Assembly (NCBI GenBank): GCA_020404895.1
Contig: JADBWK010000002.1
Location: 1 to 64,000 of the forward strand
Length of the DNA: 64,000 nucleotides
Source of the DNA: Pseudanabaena sp. M085S1SP2A07QC
GTDB taxonomy: Bacteria > Cyanobacteriota > Cyanobacteriia > Pseudanabaenales > Pseudanabaenaceae
Direction of reading: 5' to 3'
The first letter of the stretch is position 1, and each line of letters opens with the position of its first letter. The position numbers and the translations under genes were made by a program. Under the pieces are notes generated by a model, which did no database searches, had not been told where the DNA came from, and was given only the letters and a program-made list of their open reading frames with translations. Positions 43,453 to 53,577 of the stretch are shown here, piece by piece.

Positions 43453-46173
43453 AACTACGCGGATTACTTTTTCTGATCGCACTAGATCACTTTCCCCTGC
43501 AAAAATCGAACGTCCTTGACTATTGGGTGATTCTAAAGGAATTGCGCCCAGAGGCATTTGTACAGTTCTTAAACCAATGTCGCCTTCTTGACCGATCAAA
43601 AACGTGACTGGTAAATCTAGTCGCGGCTTAGCGATCGCAGTCATGCTCACTAGCTTATCGGCTCGCGATTGAAACTTGAAGCATTGCGAACCGATCGCAC
43701 CTCTAATCGCAGATCGAATATTTGTAGCCGCTATCCGCTTGGCAAAACCTTCGGCAGTAATTAAAATCAGTTCAGAATTAGGATTGGCTTGCAAATCTAG
43801 AACCGATGCACCAATTTGAGTTTCTGAGCTTCCTAAACGCAAGGCAATATTTCCTGCGGCGGATCTCCCTACGGTAGGAATTTGAGTCTCATCAGCTTTG
43901 AGTCGCAAAATCCGACCTGCGGAGGTAGCGATCGCAAGGTCTTGCTCTAAACCAACGATATCTGCCCAGAAAAGCGAGTCATCATCTTTAAATTTGGCGG
44001 CAATTAATCCCCTTGCAGTCATATCAGCAAATTCTGAAAGCGGCGATCGCTTGATTTTGCCTTGAGTAGAAAGCAAGACTAAACCTTCAGTCGATTCGGC
44101 ATTCTTTTCCCATACAAACTGCGACACGATGCGATCATTGTTATCGGGCAATAGTGTAATTAAAGGAGTAGCCCGTCCTTTACCTTTGACAATTGGCACA
44201 TTCGCAAGAGCAAGGGGAAAGACTCTACCTGAACTAGTCATAACCACCATTTCACGATCGCTACGGGTGTCATAGGAAGCGATCGTAACATCATCGCCTA
44301 AATCCGCAGATTGTGAAGCCCTAGAATTACTCTCAAACCCTCTGATATAGCCCTTATGAGTGATCTGAACTGTAATATCCTGCGGTTCTGCAATCGGAAT
44401 GTTTAGCTCAGTTGTCAGTGAGATGAGAGGGACTTCTACGAGGTTAGGTCGCTTATTAGTTGATGATTTAGTGGATTTGCGATCGCTTGTTTTTTCGCTG
44501 ATTTTCTCAGCTACATTCCCATTCTCAAGGGTTTGCTGAATCTGGATTTCTCCTTCAGCTTTTTTAGATTTAGCTCTTTTCGAGGTTTCTTTTGGTGGTT
44601 CTGGATCATCACTTGGAGAAACATTGATAACTTGTTGATTTTCAAGTAATTCCCATGCGAGGCGAGTTCGTCGCTGATCGCTATGTCTTTTTTTATGATC
44701 GCGTAATTCTTTTTTGAGATATTTCATCAACTCGCGGCGATCACCAAGTAGTCTCTCTAACCGAGCAACTTGTTGCTGCAAAGTTTCTAATTCTTCGCGG
44801 ATCTTTTGTTGCTCAATGGCAGTGATCCGACGCAAAGGCATAGAGAGGATGGCTTCAGCTTGGGTTTCAGATAGCGCAAATTCTGTTTGGAGATCAGTTT
44901 TAGCAAGAGCGCTATTATTTGCAAATCTTAAAATTCTGATCAAACGATCAATATCTTGGAGAACTATCACTAGTCCTTCTAATAGATGCGATTTCTCTTC
45001 CGCTTTCTTCAATTCATAACGAAAACGCTTAGCAAGGGTTTCTTCACGAAAAGCTAGAAATTCTTGCAGCAGTTCTCGCAAGCACATCTGCTTTGGTTGA
45101 GAACCTTTGAGCGCTAAGAGAATTACGCCAAAATTTGATTGCAGAGCAGTTTGACGATATAGCTGCTCAATAATTACTTCAGGTGAAACATCTTTTTTTA
45201 GTTCAATGACAACTCGCATTCCTGCGCGATCGCTCTCATCACGAATATCCGAAATCCCCTCAATTTTGGCATTGTTTACCAATTCAGCAATTTTCTCGAT
45301 CCATGCTGATTTATTCACCTGATAAGGCAATTCAGTAACAATGATGGCAAGTTTTTGGCGTTTGCCTGTCCCTTTACCACCAAATTGCTCAACCGCCGCC
45401 ACACCGCGTATCGTAACGCTACCACGCCCAGTTAGATATGCCTCACGCACACCATCCTGATTCATGATGATCCCACCTGTAGGAAAGTCAGGTGCGGGGA
45501 TTAAGCTCAATAACTGTTCGTCAGACAAATTAGGGTTATCGATTAAGGCGATCGCGCCATCAACCACCTCACTCAAATTATGCGGCGGAATATTGGTCGC
45601 CATGCCTACAGCGATCCCTGTGGAGCCATTGAGCAAAAGCATTGGCAACTGGGCAGGTAAAACCGCAGGTTCCTGCTCTGAGCCATCAAAGTTATCGACA
45701 AAATCAACAACATCTTCTTCGATTTCGCTCAGCAAAGCCTCGTTGCCGATCGCAGCCAAGCGACATTCGGTATAGCGCATGGCTGCCGCAGGGTCATTAT
45801 CCACGGAGCCAAAGTTACCATGTCCCGCCAGTAGCGGGTATCGACTAGAAAAGTCTTGAACTAATCGTACTAGGGCATCGTAAACCGATTGATCTCCATG
45901 AGGGTGATATTTACCCAATACGTCCCCAACGACGCGGGCGCATTTACGAAATGGACGCTCTGGAACGAGTCCAAGCTCATGCATGGCATAAATAATCCTG
46001 CGATGCACAGGTTTAAGTCCGTCACGGGCATCGGGCAAAGCACGACCGACAATGACGCTCATCGCATACTCTAAGTACGATCGCTGCATTTCTGTATGCA
46101 ATGAGGTAGGTATGATATTTCCCCCGTTAGACTCCAATCCGAAATCTAGCTGTTGCTGCCCTTGCTTTGCCAT
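43444..46173 (-). CDS. Type IIA DNA topoisomerase subunit A (GyrA/ParC family)
   Basis: A 909-residue DNA-cleaving subunit. The quinolone-pocket region [14 protein letters not shown], the catalytic tyrosine in [11 protein letters not shown] and [18 protein letters not shown] are intact, with coiled-coil and C-terminal beta-pinwheel repeats after them. A charged, low-complexity insert with [12 protein letters not shown] and ending near STNKRPN (about residues 525-590) separates the two halves. I see no canonical GyrA box (QRRGGKG), so it may be the second cyanobacterial A subunit rather than true gyrase A. I therefore give no symbol. Confidence 0.93.
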   Translation of the reverse strand: MAKQGQQQLDFGLESNGGNIIPTSLHTEMQRSYLEYAMSVIVGRALPDARDGLKPVHRRIIYAMHELGLVPERPFRKCARVVGDVLGKYHPHGDQSVYDALVRLVQDFSSRYPLLAGHGNFGSVDNDPAAAMRYTECRLAAIGNEALLSEIEEDVVDFVDNFDGSEQEPAVLPAQLPMLLLNGSTGIAVGMATNIPPHNLSEVVDGAIALIDNPNLSDEQLLSLIPAPDFPTGGIIMNQDGVREAYLTGRGSVTIRGVAAVEQFGGKGTGKRQKLAIIVTELPYQVNKSAWIEKIAELVNNAKIEGISDIRDESDRAGMRVVIELKKDVSPEVIIEQLYRQTALQSNFGVILLALKGSQPKQMCLRELLQEFLAFREETLAKRFRYELKKAEEKSHLLEGLVIVLQDIDRLIRILRFANNSALAKTDLQTEFALSETQAEAILSMPLRRITAIEQQKIREELETLQQQVARLERLLGDRRELMKYLKKELRDHKKRHSDQRRTRLAWELLENQQVINVSPSDDPEPPKETSKRAKSKKAEGEIQIQQTLENGNVAEKISEKTSDRKSTKSSTNKRPNLVEVPLISLTTELNIPIAEPQDITVQITHKGYIRGFESNSRASQSADLGDDVTIASYDTRSDREMVVMTSSGRVFPLALANVPIVKGKGRATPLITLLPDNNDRIVSQFVWEKNAESTEGLVLLSTQGKIKRSPLSEFADMTARGLIAAKFKDDDSLFWADIVGLEQDLAIATSAGRILRLKADETQIPTVGRSAAGNIALRLGSSETQIGASVLDLQANPNSELILITAEGFAKRIAATNIRSAIRGAIGSQCFKFQSRADKLVSMTAIAKPRLDLPVTFLIGQEGDIGLRTVQMPLGAIPLESPNSQGRSIFAGESDLVRSEKVIRVVAK

Positions 46174-46417
46174 AAAATCTACGAACGCTGTACAAGATAA
46201 TCACGATACTTGAAAACAATGTAACAGCAAAACCAAGTCCTGTAGTGAATTTATCCCAAAGCTAAAAATAGCGTAGCCATTTTTAGCTTTGAAAAACCAG
46301 ACTTTTTTGGTTTTATAGCCTTAGCCACTTGTATCAGCACAAATCAAAAAACAAATAGTGTGAGGTGGCGCTTCGCGCCGCCTCACACTACAAGAATGGC
46401 AACAGCTATAATTACAA

Positions 46418-46458
46418 AAAGAAAGATAGGAGGTGCAAAGCACATCCTATCTTTCTTT
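46418..46458. terminator. Hairpin at the end of the cyclase gene
   Basis: 19-base arms with one mismatch and loop AAA. It overlaps the stop codon at 46457. Two further hairpins lie upstream in the gap 46174-46456: one at about 46260-46295 with tip GCGTAGCC and one at 46363-46390 with tip GGCGC-TTC-GCGCC. Confidence 0.75.
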
Positions 46459-49114
46459 ATTTTTCAGTCATTCTCCATACTCCGTCCCAATTATCTTCAG
46501 GAGGGTTTAGCAAGAAGTGTTGACAACGAGTGATATGGATATTTGCGGCTTTATTTTGATGATCTAGCTCTAGGACTTCTGCAAACTCAGCCACAGCTTT
46601 ACTAAATTTACGTGCTAGGTAATGCTCGCGAGCCGCATGGTAATGCTCAATGATTTGAGTTTGGACTGGACTGAGCGGATCGGATTTTAAACCAATTAAC
46701 TCATATATACCAACTGGTTGATTTTTCCCTTTGACTTGAATGCAATCTAGTTCACGTACCCAGATGCGATCGCGGCAAAATTTGTAAGTAGTCTCGCTAA
46801 TGATTGCATCCGTTCCATATTGTTTGCTTGCGCCCTCCAATCGTGAACCAAGATTCACACCATCACCGATCGCCGTAAATTCCATCCGTCGCGTAGAACC
46901 AATATTGCCGCTAATCACCGTATCGGAGTTAATTCCAATGCCGATTCTGATTGTCGCCATATCGAGTTCTTTTTGATTTTGGGGCTTTAGGTGCTCAATG
47001 CGCTTGATATTAAACTCTTTTAAACGATGGCGCATATCGATCGCAGTTTGGACAGCCATCCAAGCATGATCGGGAATTGGTAAAGGTGAACCAAACACCG
47101 CCATGATGGCATCACCAATATATTTATCTAGCGTTCCTTTGTAGTTAAATACTGCCTCTACCATCGTTTCAAAATATTCATTCAACATCATCACCACATC
47201 TTCAGCGGCGAGAGATTCTGTAATCGTGGTATAGCTGCGAATATCTGAGAACAAAACTGAAACTTCCTTGCGATCGCCACCCATCTTGGCATCACCACCA
47301 GCCAAAAGCTGCTCAGCTAATTCTTGGGTCATGTAGCGATACATCGTACTCTTGAGGCGCTTCTCTTGACTGATATCTTCCATCACCACTAGTGAACCAT
47401 GCACACCTTCGCCTTCATCACCTTCGGACATTGTATTGATCGAAATATTGATGCTGTGCTGTTCGCCATCGGTAGAGCGAAGAGTTTGATCTGGGTAATA
47501 TTGCTTACGACTTTTTTCGTCATTACCTTTGAGGCTGTTATCAAACCATCTAGTGAAGTTAGCCTTCTCGATATTGATGAGCTCATACACAGATCTCCCC
47601 TCTAGTAAGGATTCTCCAACACCAAGTAGATCGTAGGCTCGTTCATTGGCGGCAATAATTTTGCCATGTTTGTCCGTAGAGATCACACCATCGGATAGAC
47701 TTCGCAAAATGTCTTTTTGCATTTGCTGTTCTTGTTTGACCTTAGCGAACAGCTTGGCATTTTCTAGCGCCACACCTGCTTGGACATTGAAGACCTTCAT
47801 GAATTCTTCATCATTGCCATTAAAACTTGCCTTGAACCGTTGAGGAGATGCTGGCCATGTGGTGGGATCGTATTCAGGAAAATCGCCACGCTGGACTTTG
47901 TTGACTAATTGCGTCACCCCGATCAGGTCTTTATTAGAGTTAAAAATTGGCATACAAAGAAGGCTACAGGTACGATAGCCATTTGCTTGATCAAATTTTT
48001 TGGAGTTGGCAGCATCAGGATGTTCGTAAAGATCAAAGGGAATATTTAAGACTTCACCAGTAGTTGCAACTCGCCCTGCAAATCCTACGCCCATCGGTAC
48101 TCGCAATTCCTTGGTTAATCCATATTGATCAACTATTTGTGTCCAGAGATCATTGCGATCGCGATCAATTAGCCACAAAGTACTGCGATCGGCATTCATC
48201 AATAATTTGGCTTCATCCATCACCTTCTTAAGGGTTGTCTCTAAGTCTAAGCTTTGTCCTAGAGACATGGCAGCTTTCATGAGCGCATCGGCGGCGCGTT
48301 GTTTTTGAGCAGCCGAATAAAAAGCCTGAGAGCTTTCTAAAATTAGGCGCATCGATGGCGCGAACTGAGCAAATAGAGCTTGATCTTCTTCAGTAAAACC
48401 AATCCTATCGACGCTATCTTCAATCGGGATAGTGGGATCATTAACTCTTAACTTATTGATTAACTGCACCACAGCAACTAATTGATCGCCATCGTTCAAA
48501 AGTGGCATGGCGAGCATGGAGTAGGTGCGATAACCAGTCCGCTCAAATTGCTTTTTAGCTTGAGTCGAACGCGGATCGTCAAAAAAATCAAAGGGAATAT
48601 TAACGATGTGAGCATAGGTCGCAACTTCACCTGCAATGCTGGTTGGCTCAGTCGAAATCCGAATTTCAATATTTTTGCCATCTTCACCAGTCACATTTGT
48701 CCATAATTGGTTTTTATCGGCATCTAATAAAAAAATTGTGGTGCGATCGGCTGAAAGTAGTTCACCAATTTTGCCTCGAATCGCTTGCAGCATTTCATCG
48801 AGGATAACATCGAAGTCGGTGTTAAGCATTCCGAGGGTTTGATTGACAATCCGCAATCTTTGCTCAACATCACTAACAACTTGACTAAATTTTTCGGGAG
48901 TAAGTGGCGCAAGAAAAGAGGCAAAGTTACCTTCACTGGTTACTGCTAAAGCACTGGAACTCTTGTCAGTACTATCTGGAAAACTAGTTAAAGCTGGGGC
49001 TGGACTGTTGTGCTTAGCAGACGGAAATTCGCTTGAAGATTCGCTCTCTGCAATTACATCAATCGTAGCGATAGTATCCATGGATGGTATGCGAGAAGGG
49101 GATGATGGTGACAT
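46457..49114 (-). CDS. Adenylate cyclase with tandem GAF and PAS domains (CyaB type)
   Basis: An 885-residue class III cyclase making cAMP. Two GAF domains (about residues 85-265 and 285-455) share the cyclic-nucleotide-binding style: GYRTYSMLAMPL and GYRTCSLLCMPI, with LVNK at the ends. A PAS domain follows at about 478-600. The catalytic domain begins EVSVLFSDIRSYT (first metal aspartate), then KYIGDAIMAVFG (second metal aspartate) and FTAIGDGVNLGSRLEG. A lysine/threonine pair at the base-recognition positions matches CyaB-type adenylate cyclases. A short TPR-like C-terminal stretch follows. The tandem GAFs probably give cAMP feedback activation, as in CyaB1. Confidence 0.93.
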   Translation of the reverse strand: MSPSSPSRIPSMDTIATIDVIAESESSSEFPSAKHNSPAPALTSFPDSTDKSSSALAVTSEGNFASFLAPLTPEKFSQVVSDVEQRLRIVNQTLGMLNTDFDVILDEMLQAIRGKIGELLSADRTTIFLLDADKNQLWTNVTGEDGKNIEIRISTEPTSIAGEVATYAHIVNIPFDFFDDPRSTQAKKQFERTGYRTYSMLAMPLLNDGDQLVAVVQLINKLRVNDPTIPIEDSVDRIGFTEEDQALFAQFAPSMRLILESSQAFYSAAQKQRAADALMKAAMSLGQSLDLETTLKKVMDEAKLLMNADRSTLWLIDRDRNDLWTQIVDQYGLTKELRVPMGVGFAGRVATTGEVLNIPFDLYEHPDAANSKKFDQANGYRTCSLLCMPIFNSNKDLIGVTQLVNKVQRGDFPEYDPTTWPASPQRFKASFNGNDEEFMKVFNVQAGVALENAKLFAKVKQEQQMQKDILRSLSDGVISTDKHGKIIAANERAYDLLGVGESLLEGRSVYELINIEKANFTRWFDNSLKGNDEKSRKQYYPDQTLRSTDGEQHSINISINTMSEGDEGEGVHGSLVVMEDISQEKRLKSTMYRYMTQELAEQLLAGGDAKMGGDRKEVSVLFSDIRSYTTITESLAAEDVVMMLNEYFETMVEAVFNYKGTLDKYIGDAIMAVFGSPLPIPDHAWMAVQTAIDMRHRLKEFNIKRIEHLKPQNQKELDMATIRIGIGINSDTVISGNIGSTRRMEFTAIGDGVNLGSRLEGASKQYGTDAIISETTYKFCRDRIWVRELDCIQVKGKNQPVGIYELIGLKSDPLSPVQTQIIEHYHAAREHYLARKFSKAVAEFAEVLELDHQNKAANIHITRCQHFLLNPPEDNWDGVWRMTEK

Positions 49115-49315
49115 ATCAGCACTAAAATTTTCGGTTAGTCCTAACTTTTTAAGAGTGTTGATGCTTATCGAATCACTCTTGTTCCACTTGCACAGTTATT
49201 CTTGAGTTTATGCAAAGCCAATTTTTGTCAAATTGGAAAAATCATCTTAGCACTCCTAAGATTGAGAGCGCAAACCTAGAAACTATAGATGGTGGGAAGC
49301 ACCGCCTATAGACCA

Positions 49316-49360
49316 AAAACAACAAGGTTGCGCCCTTGAGGGGCGCAACCTTGTTGTTTT
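49316..49360. repeat. Hairpin downstream of aroK
   Basis: Perfect 20-base arms AAAACAACAAGGTTGCGCCC and complement with loop TTGAG, 11 bases beyond the aroK stop; likely terminator. Confidence 0.8.
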
Positions 49361-49370
49361 ATTGTTCGAT

Positions 49371-49910
49371 TTATTTAAGGCGATCGGGGGTAATTCGAGT
49401 TTGGATCATCTCAAACAAGCGATCGCACACAGCTTCGCTTGTTTCATTTGCCGTGACCATGATCGATATATCAGCTTGAGCATAGCGATCGCGTCGTTGG
49501 CTATAGATATCATTGAGGGTTTGCAAGGGATTGGCAGTCTGCAAAAGTGGGCGCTGCTCAGATGTAGTTTTGAGACGCTTGTGCAAAGTCTCAATCGGTA
49601 CATCAATCCAAACAACAATGCCATCGTGGAGATGCGACCAATTAAGTGATCGCATAACAATACCACCGCCTGTAGCTACAACTAGACGGGTATAGGCGGA
49701 AACCTGCGAAAGCACCTGCTGTTCAAGATCTCGAAATGTATCTTCTCCATCTTTGGCGAAAATTTCAGGAATTGGTTTCCCTGCACATTTCTCAATGAGT
49801 GGATCTGTATCTAAGAAGTTGTAGCCTAACTTTTGGGCTAAGTGTTTACCGACAGTGCTTTTACCCGCACCCATCATCCCAATCAAAAATATATTCGTTC
49901 CGTTGAGCAT
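49371..49910 (-). CDS. aroK: Shikimate kinase
   Basis: A 179-residue P-loop kinase that phosphorylates shikimate for aromatic amino-acid synthesis. IFLIGMMGAGKSTVGKHLA carries Walker A, NFLDTDPLIE the substrate-binding aspartate, and ATGGGIVMR the Walker-B-like glycine motif, with an RPLLQ lid. Complete, monocistronic, typical length. Confidence 0.96.
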   Translation of the reverse strand: MLNGTNIFLIGMMGAGKSTVGKHLAQKLGYNFLDTDPLIEKCAGKPIPEIFAKDGEDTFRDLEQQVLSQVSAYTRLVVATGGGIVMRSLNWSHLHDGIVVWIDVPIETLHKRLKTTSEQRPLLQTANPLQTLNDIYSQRRDRYAQADISIMVTANETSEAVCDRLFEMIQTRITPDRLK

Positions 49911-49964
49911 TTGCCTTTATCTAAAAATTTATGAAGGGTCTTGACGAAAAGTGAAGAAAATCAC

Positions 49965-50031
49965 TGTAGGGGCAGGTTTTAGAAGAGATTTATGGATAAA
50001 CCATTGAATTGTGGCTAAACCTGCCCCTACA
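49965..50031. repeat. Inverted repeat in the aroK-GTPase gap
   Basis: 15-base arms TGTAGGGGCAGGTTT and complement separated by 37 bases. The rest of the 303-base gap 49911-50213 shows no gene. Confidence 0.65.
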
Positions 50032-50213
50032 CATATGTATATTTTCTTTTGGAAATCTCCAACAGCAATATTCTCACAGCAGCAGGGTTTCTAATTATCT
50101 CTTCTGATTTTTCGGTCGGAGATTGCTATAAAATTTTTATTGCTATCTTGTCGCTTACAGTAAAACTGTACGCTTAAGATATTTAAGATTAAATTTTCAA
50201 AAGTACGTTGTGA

Positions 50214-51797
50214 ATGCTGAACTATCGCACAGTCTTGTCTGGCAGAAGTTTGCCAAAAAATTTGTTGATAGGTTTAGGAATTGTTAGTATTGCCGCGATC
50301 GCTAATGGGCTATTTTCATTGGAACATGACTGGCATTTACTAAGCACAACCACGATGATGATCGGCGGCACACTTTTGTTTGTGAATGTGCGAAAGAGCT
50401 TTGCTTCAGATCTAGAGCAGCCGAAAGTAATCGATCGCAATTACTTATTTAAAGAGTTACAGCAAGCGCAAAAGGCGATCGCAAAAATTGCGAATTTCAG
50501 TAAGCGAGCTACTTTAGATGAGCAAGCGCAACAAATTAACAGTAATCTCCAAAAAAATCATTTTCGGATCGTAGTTTTTGGTACAGGGTCAGCAGGCAAA
50601 ACCTCAGTAATTAATGCTTTGTTAGGACGCAAGGCAGGTAAAACTGGTGCAGCAATTGGTACTACAATCACACGCCAGGAATACGCTTATCAAGGTATCG
50701 ACTTTTCACCCGTTGGCATTAACCCAATTCATAGTGAAAACAAAGTAAAGCGTCAAATTTCCTTGCTAGATACATCAGGGACGCAAGAAATGGGCGCAGT
50801 CGGGCAACAGAGGGAGCTAGAAGCTCTGCAAATAGCGCAAAATGCCGATCTGATGATTTTTGTGACCGCAGGAGATTTAACGAATAGCGAATATTGCGAA
50901 CTTGATCGTCTTGCAGGGTTGGGTAAGCGTGTAATTCTGGCGTTTAACAAGACGGACTTATATTTGCCAAGTGATCGCGAACATGTATTAACGAAGATGC
51001 AAGAGCGCACGCAGCATTTTTTAGCAGCTATGGATATTGTGGCGATCGCAGCCCAACCTATCCCGATTAAGGTGCGGCAATATGCCAATGCTGAAGCTTC
51101 TGAGCGTCATGACGCACTCCAAGAATGGTGGGAAGATGTGCCACCCGACGTGAGTCCCTTGAAAGAACGTATCGAAGAAATTCTTTCTAACGAGTGGGAA
51201 GATTTGCTAATACACAACACTCATCTGCAAATCAAAAATTTGTTGCAAGAAATCAATGGCACAATTCATCAAGAACGTCGCCAAGATGCTTCCACTATCA
51301 TCAGTCGCTATCAATTAGTTGCTGCTACTACAGTTTTTGCAAACCCAATACCTGCGATCGACTTACTAGCTGGAGCTGCAATTAATACTCAAATGTTGAT
51401 CGATCTCGCCAAAATCTATGATCGCCCCCTAAATTTCCAACAAGCTCAGCAATTTGCCATGACCATAGCCCAGCAATTAATTCAATTTGGTTGTGTCGAA
51501 ATTGCAACTTCCGCTATCGCTTCTTTCTTTAAAGTTAATGCCATCACCTATGCGATCGGCGGCTCTATGCAAGCAGTTACTGCCGCTTATCTAACTCATA
51601 TTGGTGGCATGAGCTTTGTGGAGTACCTAGAGCAACAAACTGAAACCAAATCTGCGATCAGCGTTAATCCTGCAATGCTCAAGACTCTTCAACAAATATG
51701 TCAAGAGACATTTACAGCATTACAAGGCGATCGCTTCTTTGTTGACTTTATAACTAGTATTTCCAGCCGTGTGGCTACTATAGCTACAGCCAAATAA
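50214..51797 (+). CDS. GTPase with C-terminal DUF697 membrane domain
   Basis: A 527-residue protein. Two hydrophobic spans near the start (NLLIGLGIVSIAAIANGLF) precede a TRAFAC-type GTPase with G1 GTGSAGKTSVINALLG, a TSGTQE G3 region and the G4 NKTDL. The second half carries the DUF697 hydrophobic helices (PAIDLLAGAAINTQMLIDLA, and SFVEYLEQQTETK near the end). Proteins of this layout (YcjF-like) occur in most cyanobacteria, probably at the inner or thylakoid membrane. Function is unknown. Family call is good. Confidence 0.88.
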   Translation: MLNYRTVLSGRSLPKNLLIGLGIVSIAAIANGLFSLEHDWHLLSTTTMMIGGTLLFVNVRKSFASDLEQPKVIDRNYLFKELQQAQKAIAKIANFSKRATLDEQAQQINSNLQKNHFRIVVFGTGSAGKTSVINALLGRKAGKTGAAIGTTITRQEYAYQGIDFSPVGINPIHSENKVKRQISLLDTSGTQEMGAVGQQRELEALQIAQNADLMIFVTAGDLTNSEYCELDRLAGLGKRVILAFNKTDLYLPSDREHVLTKMQERTQHFLAAMDIVAIAAQPIPIKVRQYANAEASERHDALQEWWEDVPPDVSPLKERIEEILSNEWEDLLIHNTHLQIKNLLQEINGTIHQERRQDASTIISRYQLVAATTVFANPIPAIDLLAGAAINTQMLIDLAKIYDRPLNFQQAQQFAMTIAQQLIQFGCVEIATSAIASFFKVNAITYAIGGSMQAVTAAYLTHIGGMSFVEYLEQQTETKSAISVNPAMLKTLQQICQETFTALQGDRFFVDFITSISSRVATIATAK

Positions 51798-51823
51798 CAC
51801 CAAAACACAAAATGACTTAGCCA

Positions 51824-51878
51824 TTAAGCAACAAAAAAGAGGACGGTGCGTTGCACCGTCCTCTTTTTTGTTGCTTAA
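51824..51878. terminator. Bidirectional hairpin between the GTPase gene and psb30
   Basis: Perfect 26-base arms with tip GGTGC-GTT-GCACC and T-rich ends. The psb30 stop codon begins one base after it. A family B fragment (ACCAAAACACAAAATG) precedes it. Confidence 0.8.
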
Positions 51879-52010
51879 TTACAAATCGCCACTGTTCGCT
51901 GATAACAAAAAGATGATGACGGGACCAGAAATGACAATCAGAGCCAAGCAGGTCAATTGAAAAATCAGCTGAAAATTAATGCTGGAAAATAGGGAAGTTA
52001 CGAAGTCCAT
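51879..52010 (-). CDS. psb30: Photosystem II protein Psb30 (Ycf12)
   Basis: A 43-residue single-span protein: MDFVTSLFSSINFQLIFQLT followed by CLALIVISGPVIIFLL and a tail SANSGDL. The spacing and wording NINF-x-x-I-x-QLT, GP-x-IIFLL and G-N/D-L at the end match Ycf12, a peripheral subunit near the reaction centre that stabilises photosystem II. It is very short, so easily missed by gene callers. The ATG at 52010 has AAGAAA upstream. Confidence 0.88.
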   Translation of the reverse strand: MDFVTSLFSSINFQLIFQLTCLALIVISGPVIIFLLSANSGDL

Positions 52011-52092
52011 GGCAGTTTTCTTAAATATGATTTATTAATCAAACAATATTCTAGAGATATTCTAGCAAGCATCGCTACTCAAAAAATCTTTA

Positions 52093-52147
52093 AAGCCCAG
52101 AAAATTAGGGAGAGGCGCAAAGCGCCTCTCCCTAATTTTCTGGGCTT
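52093..52147. repeat. Long hairpin upstream of the TPR gene
   Basis: Perfect 26-base arms beginning AAGCCCAGAAAATTAGGGAG, tip GCGC-AAA-GCGC. Confidence 0.85.
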
Positions 52148-52233
52148 CGCGCAAACCAAAAATCGGTTTTTATAAAGAAGCGCTATCATTTGAAGTATAT
52201 TCACAATATTCACAATTGGTAAGAGTTATACCT

Positions 52234-53127
52234 GTGCGTTATCGAATTTGGTTGCTGGCAATACTTGCATCAGTTAGCGTTGGAGCCTCTCCAATACGCG
52301 CTCAAGCTCTTCTGCCCCATACAACAAGGATTAATTTTGGCAATTTAGAAGAGCAAGCGCTCAATTTGGCAAGAGAAGCTGCACAACTTGCTCAATTTGA
52401 GCAGTACGAATTAGCTTTACCCCGCGCTCGTCTAGCTGTACAACTAGCGCCCAAAGCATTTCAAACTCAAGGCATTCTTGGTAGTATCTATCTCCGTAAA
52501 GAGCGATATGACGAGGCGATCGCCTCGTTGACTTTGGCTCATCAACTCAAAAAAGACGAACCAACGATTTTATTCAGCTTGGGGGCAGCTTATCTCCGCA
52601 ATAAAAATTATCCTGAAGCAATTAGTAATCTCAAACAGGGCTTAACCCTTGAGCCAAAAGCTGCTACGGCAATGTTTGACCTAGGTAATGCTTACTTTTT
52701 GACTAAACGTTACGACGAAGCCGTTACGATCTATAACGATGTTCTAGTCATTGACACCAAGTTTTGGGCAGCGACAAATAATATTGGTCTAGTTGAGTAT
52801 GAGCGCGGCAATGTCGATCAAGCGATCGCCAAATGGCAAACCTCTCTCAAACAAGCCGAGAAAGTCGAATTTCTCGCTGCTGAGCCAACCCTTGCGCTTG
52901 CTACTGCCTTTTATCGCAAAGGCGATCGCGATAAAGCAATTCAGCTAGGCGTTGAAGCGATGAAAATCGATCCTCGCTATGGCAAAATCTCCTATCTTGT
53001 GGAAAATCTCTGGGGCGATCGCTTAATTGCCGATGTAAAAATTGTGTTGTCTCATCCTCAAGTCAAGCAAATTTTAGATGAGAGCGATCTCGCTACACGT
53101 CAAGTTCCCAGAACTCGCCGCAATTAA
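52234..53127 (+). CDS. Exported TPR-repeat protein
   Basis: About 297 residues from the GTG at 52234, which has AAGAG 8 bases upstream; TTG at 52216 is an alternative. The start MRYRIWLLAILASVSVGASP is a signal peptide with cleavage likely after RAQA. At least five tetratricopeptide repeats follow, for example GILGSIYLRKERYDEAIASL and DLGNAYFLTKRYDEAVTIYN. TPR proteins are scaffolds for protein complexes; in cyanobacteria exported ones often serve photosystem or pilus assembly, but no partner is indicated here. Confidence 0.85.
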   Translation: MRYRIWLLAILASVSVGASPIRAQALLPHTTRINFGNLEEQALNLAREAAQLAQFEQYELALPRARLAVQLAPKAFQTQGILGSIYLRKERYDEAIASLTLAHQLKKDEPTILFSLGAAYLRNKNYPEAISNLKQGLTLEPKAATAMFDLGNAYFLTKRYDEAVTIYNDVLVIDTKFWAATNNIGLVEYERGNVDQAIAKWQTSLKQAEKVEFLAAEPTLALATAFYRKGDRDKAIQLGVEAMKIDPRYGKISYLVENLWGDRLIADVKIVLSHPQVKQILDESDLATRQVPRTRRN

Positions 53128-53255
53128 TGCCAAAACAAACAATGTCTAAGCCATTGTTTGTTTTTCAATTCACAAAAGTACGACAAAAGTGCAACGACAC
53201 TATTATGGATTGAAAGCTTTAGTCAGTCTATTTAAGTCTTGCAGCGCTTTGCGCT

Positions 53256-53384
53256 CCAACCTAAACCAAGAAAAATTTTGAAAACATTGCTTCGCAATGT
53301 TTTCAAAATTTTTCTTGGTTTAGGTTGGCAATTGCTGTAAAACTTCAAGAAGAGTTGCGGCGCAAAGCGCCGCAACTCTTCTTG
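53256..53384. repeat. Two long hairpins after the TPR gene
   Basis: 53256-53328 has perfect 35-base arms with loop TTC, the longest in the window. 53346-53384 has perfect 18-base arms with tip GCGC-AAA-GCGC. A family B fragment (CCAAAACAAACAATG, 53130-53210) comes first. The 450-base gap 53128-53577 is wholly repeats. Confidence 0.85.
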
Positions 53385-53391
53385 GTTTATA

Positions 53392-53495
53392 TAGCAATGT
53401 AAGCTTTGCTTAGGACATAAAACCCAAAAGATGGCAGAGCTTCGCTCTGCCATCTTTTGGGTTTTGAATTGTCCTATCTATCTCTTACGTTGCTA
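53392..53495. mobile_element. Family A MITE-like element, copy 4 (104 bp)
   Basis: Same ends and arms as copies 1 and 2 but the 3-base loop is TTC instead of GAA. TA on both sides. Confidence 0.9.
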
Positions 53496-53512
53496 TAAAA
53501 TATACAACGCAA

Positions 53513-53569
53513 ACCAATCCAAAAAATAAAACAGCGCACTAATTGCGCTGTTTTATTTTTTGGATTGGT
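53513..53569. terminator. Terminator-like hairpin after ndhD
   Basis: Perfect 26-base arms, GC-rich tip CAGCGCA, 8 bases beyond the ndhD stop. Confidence 0.8.
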
Positions 53570-53577
53570 GAGAATTT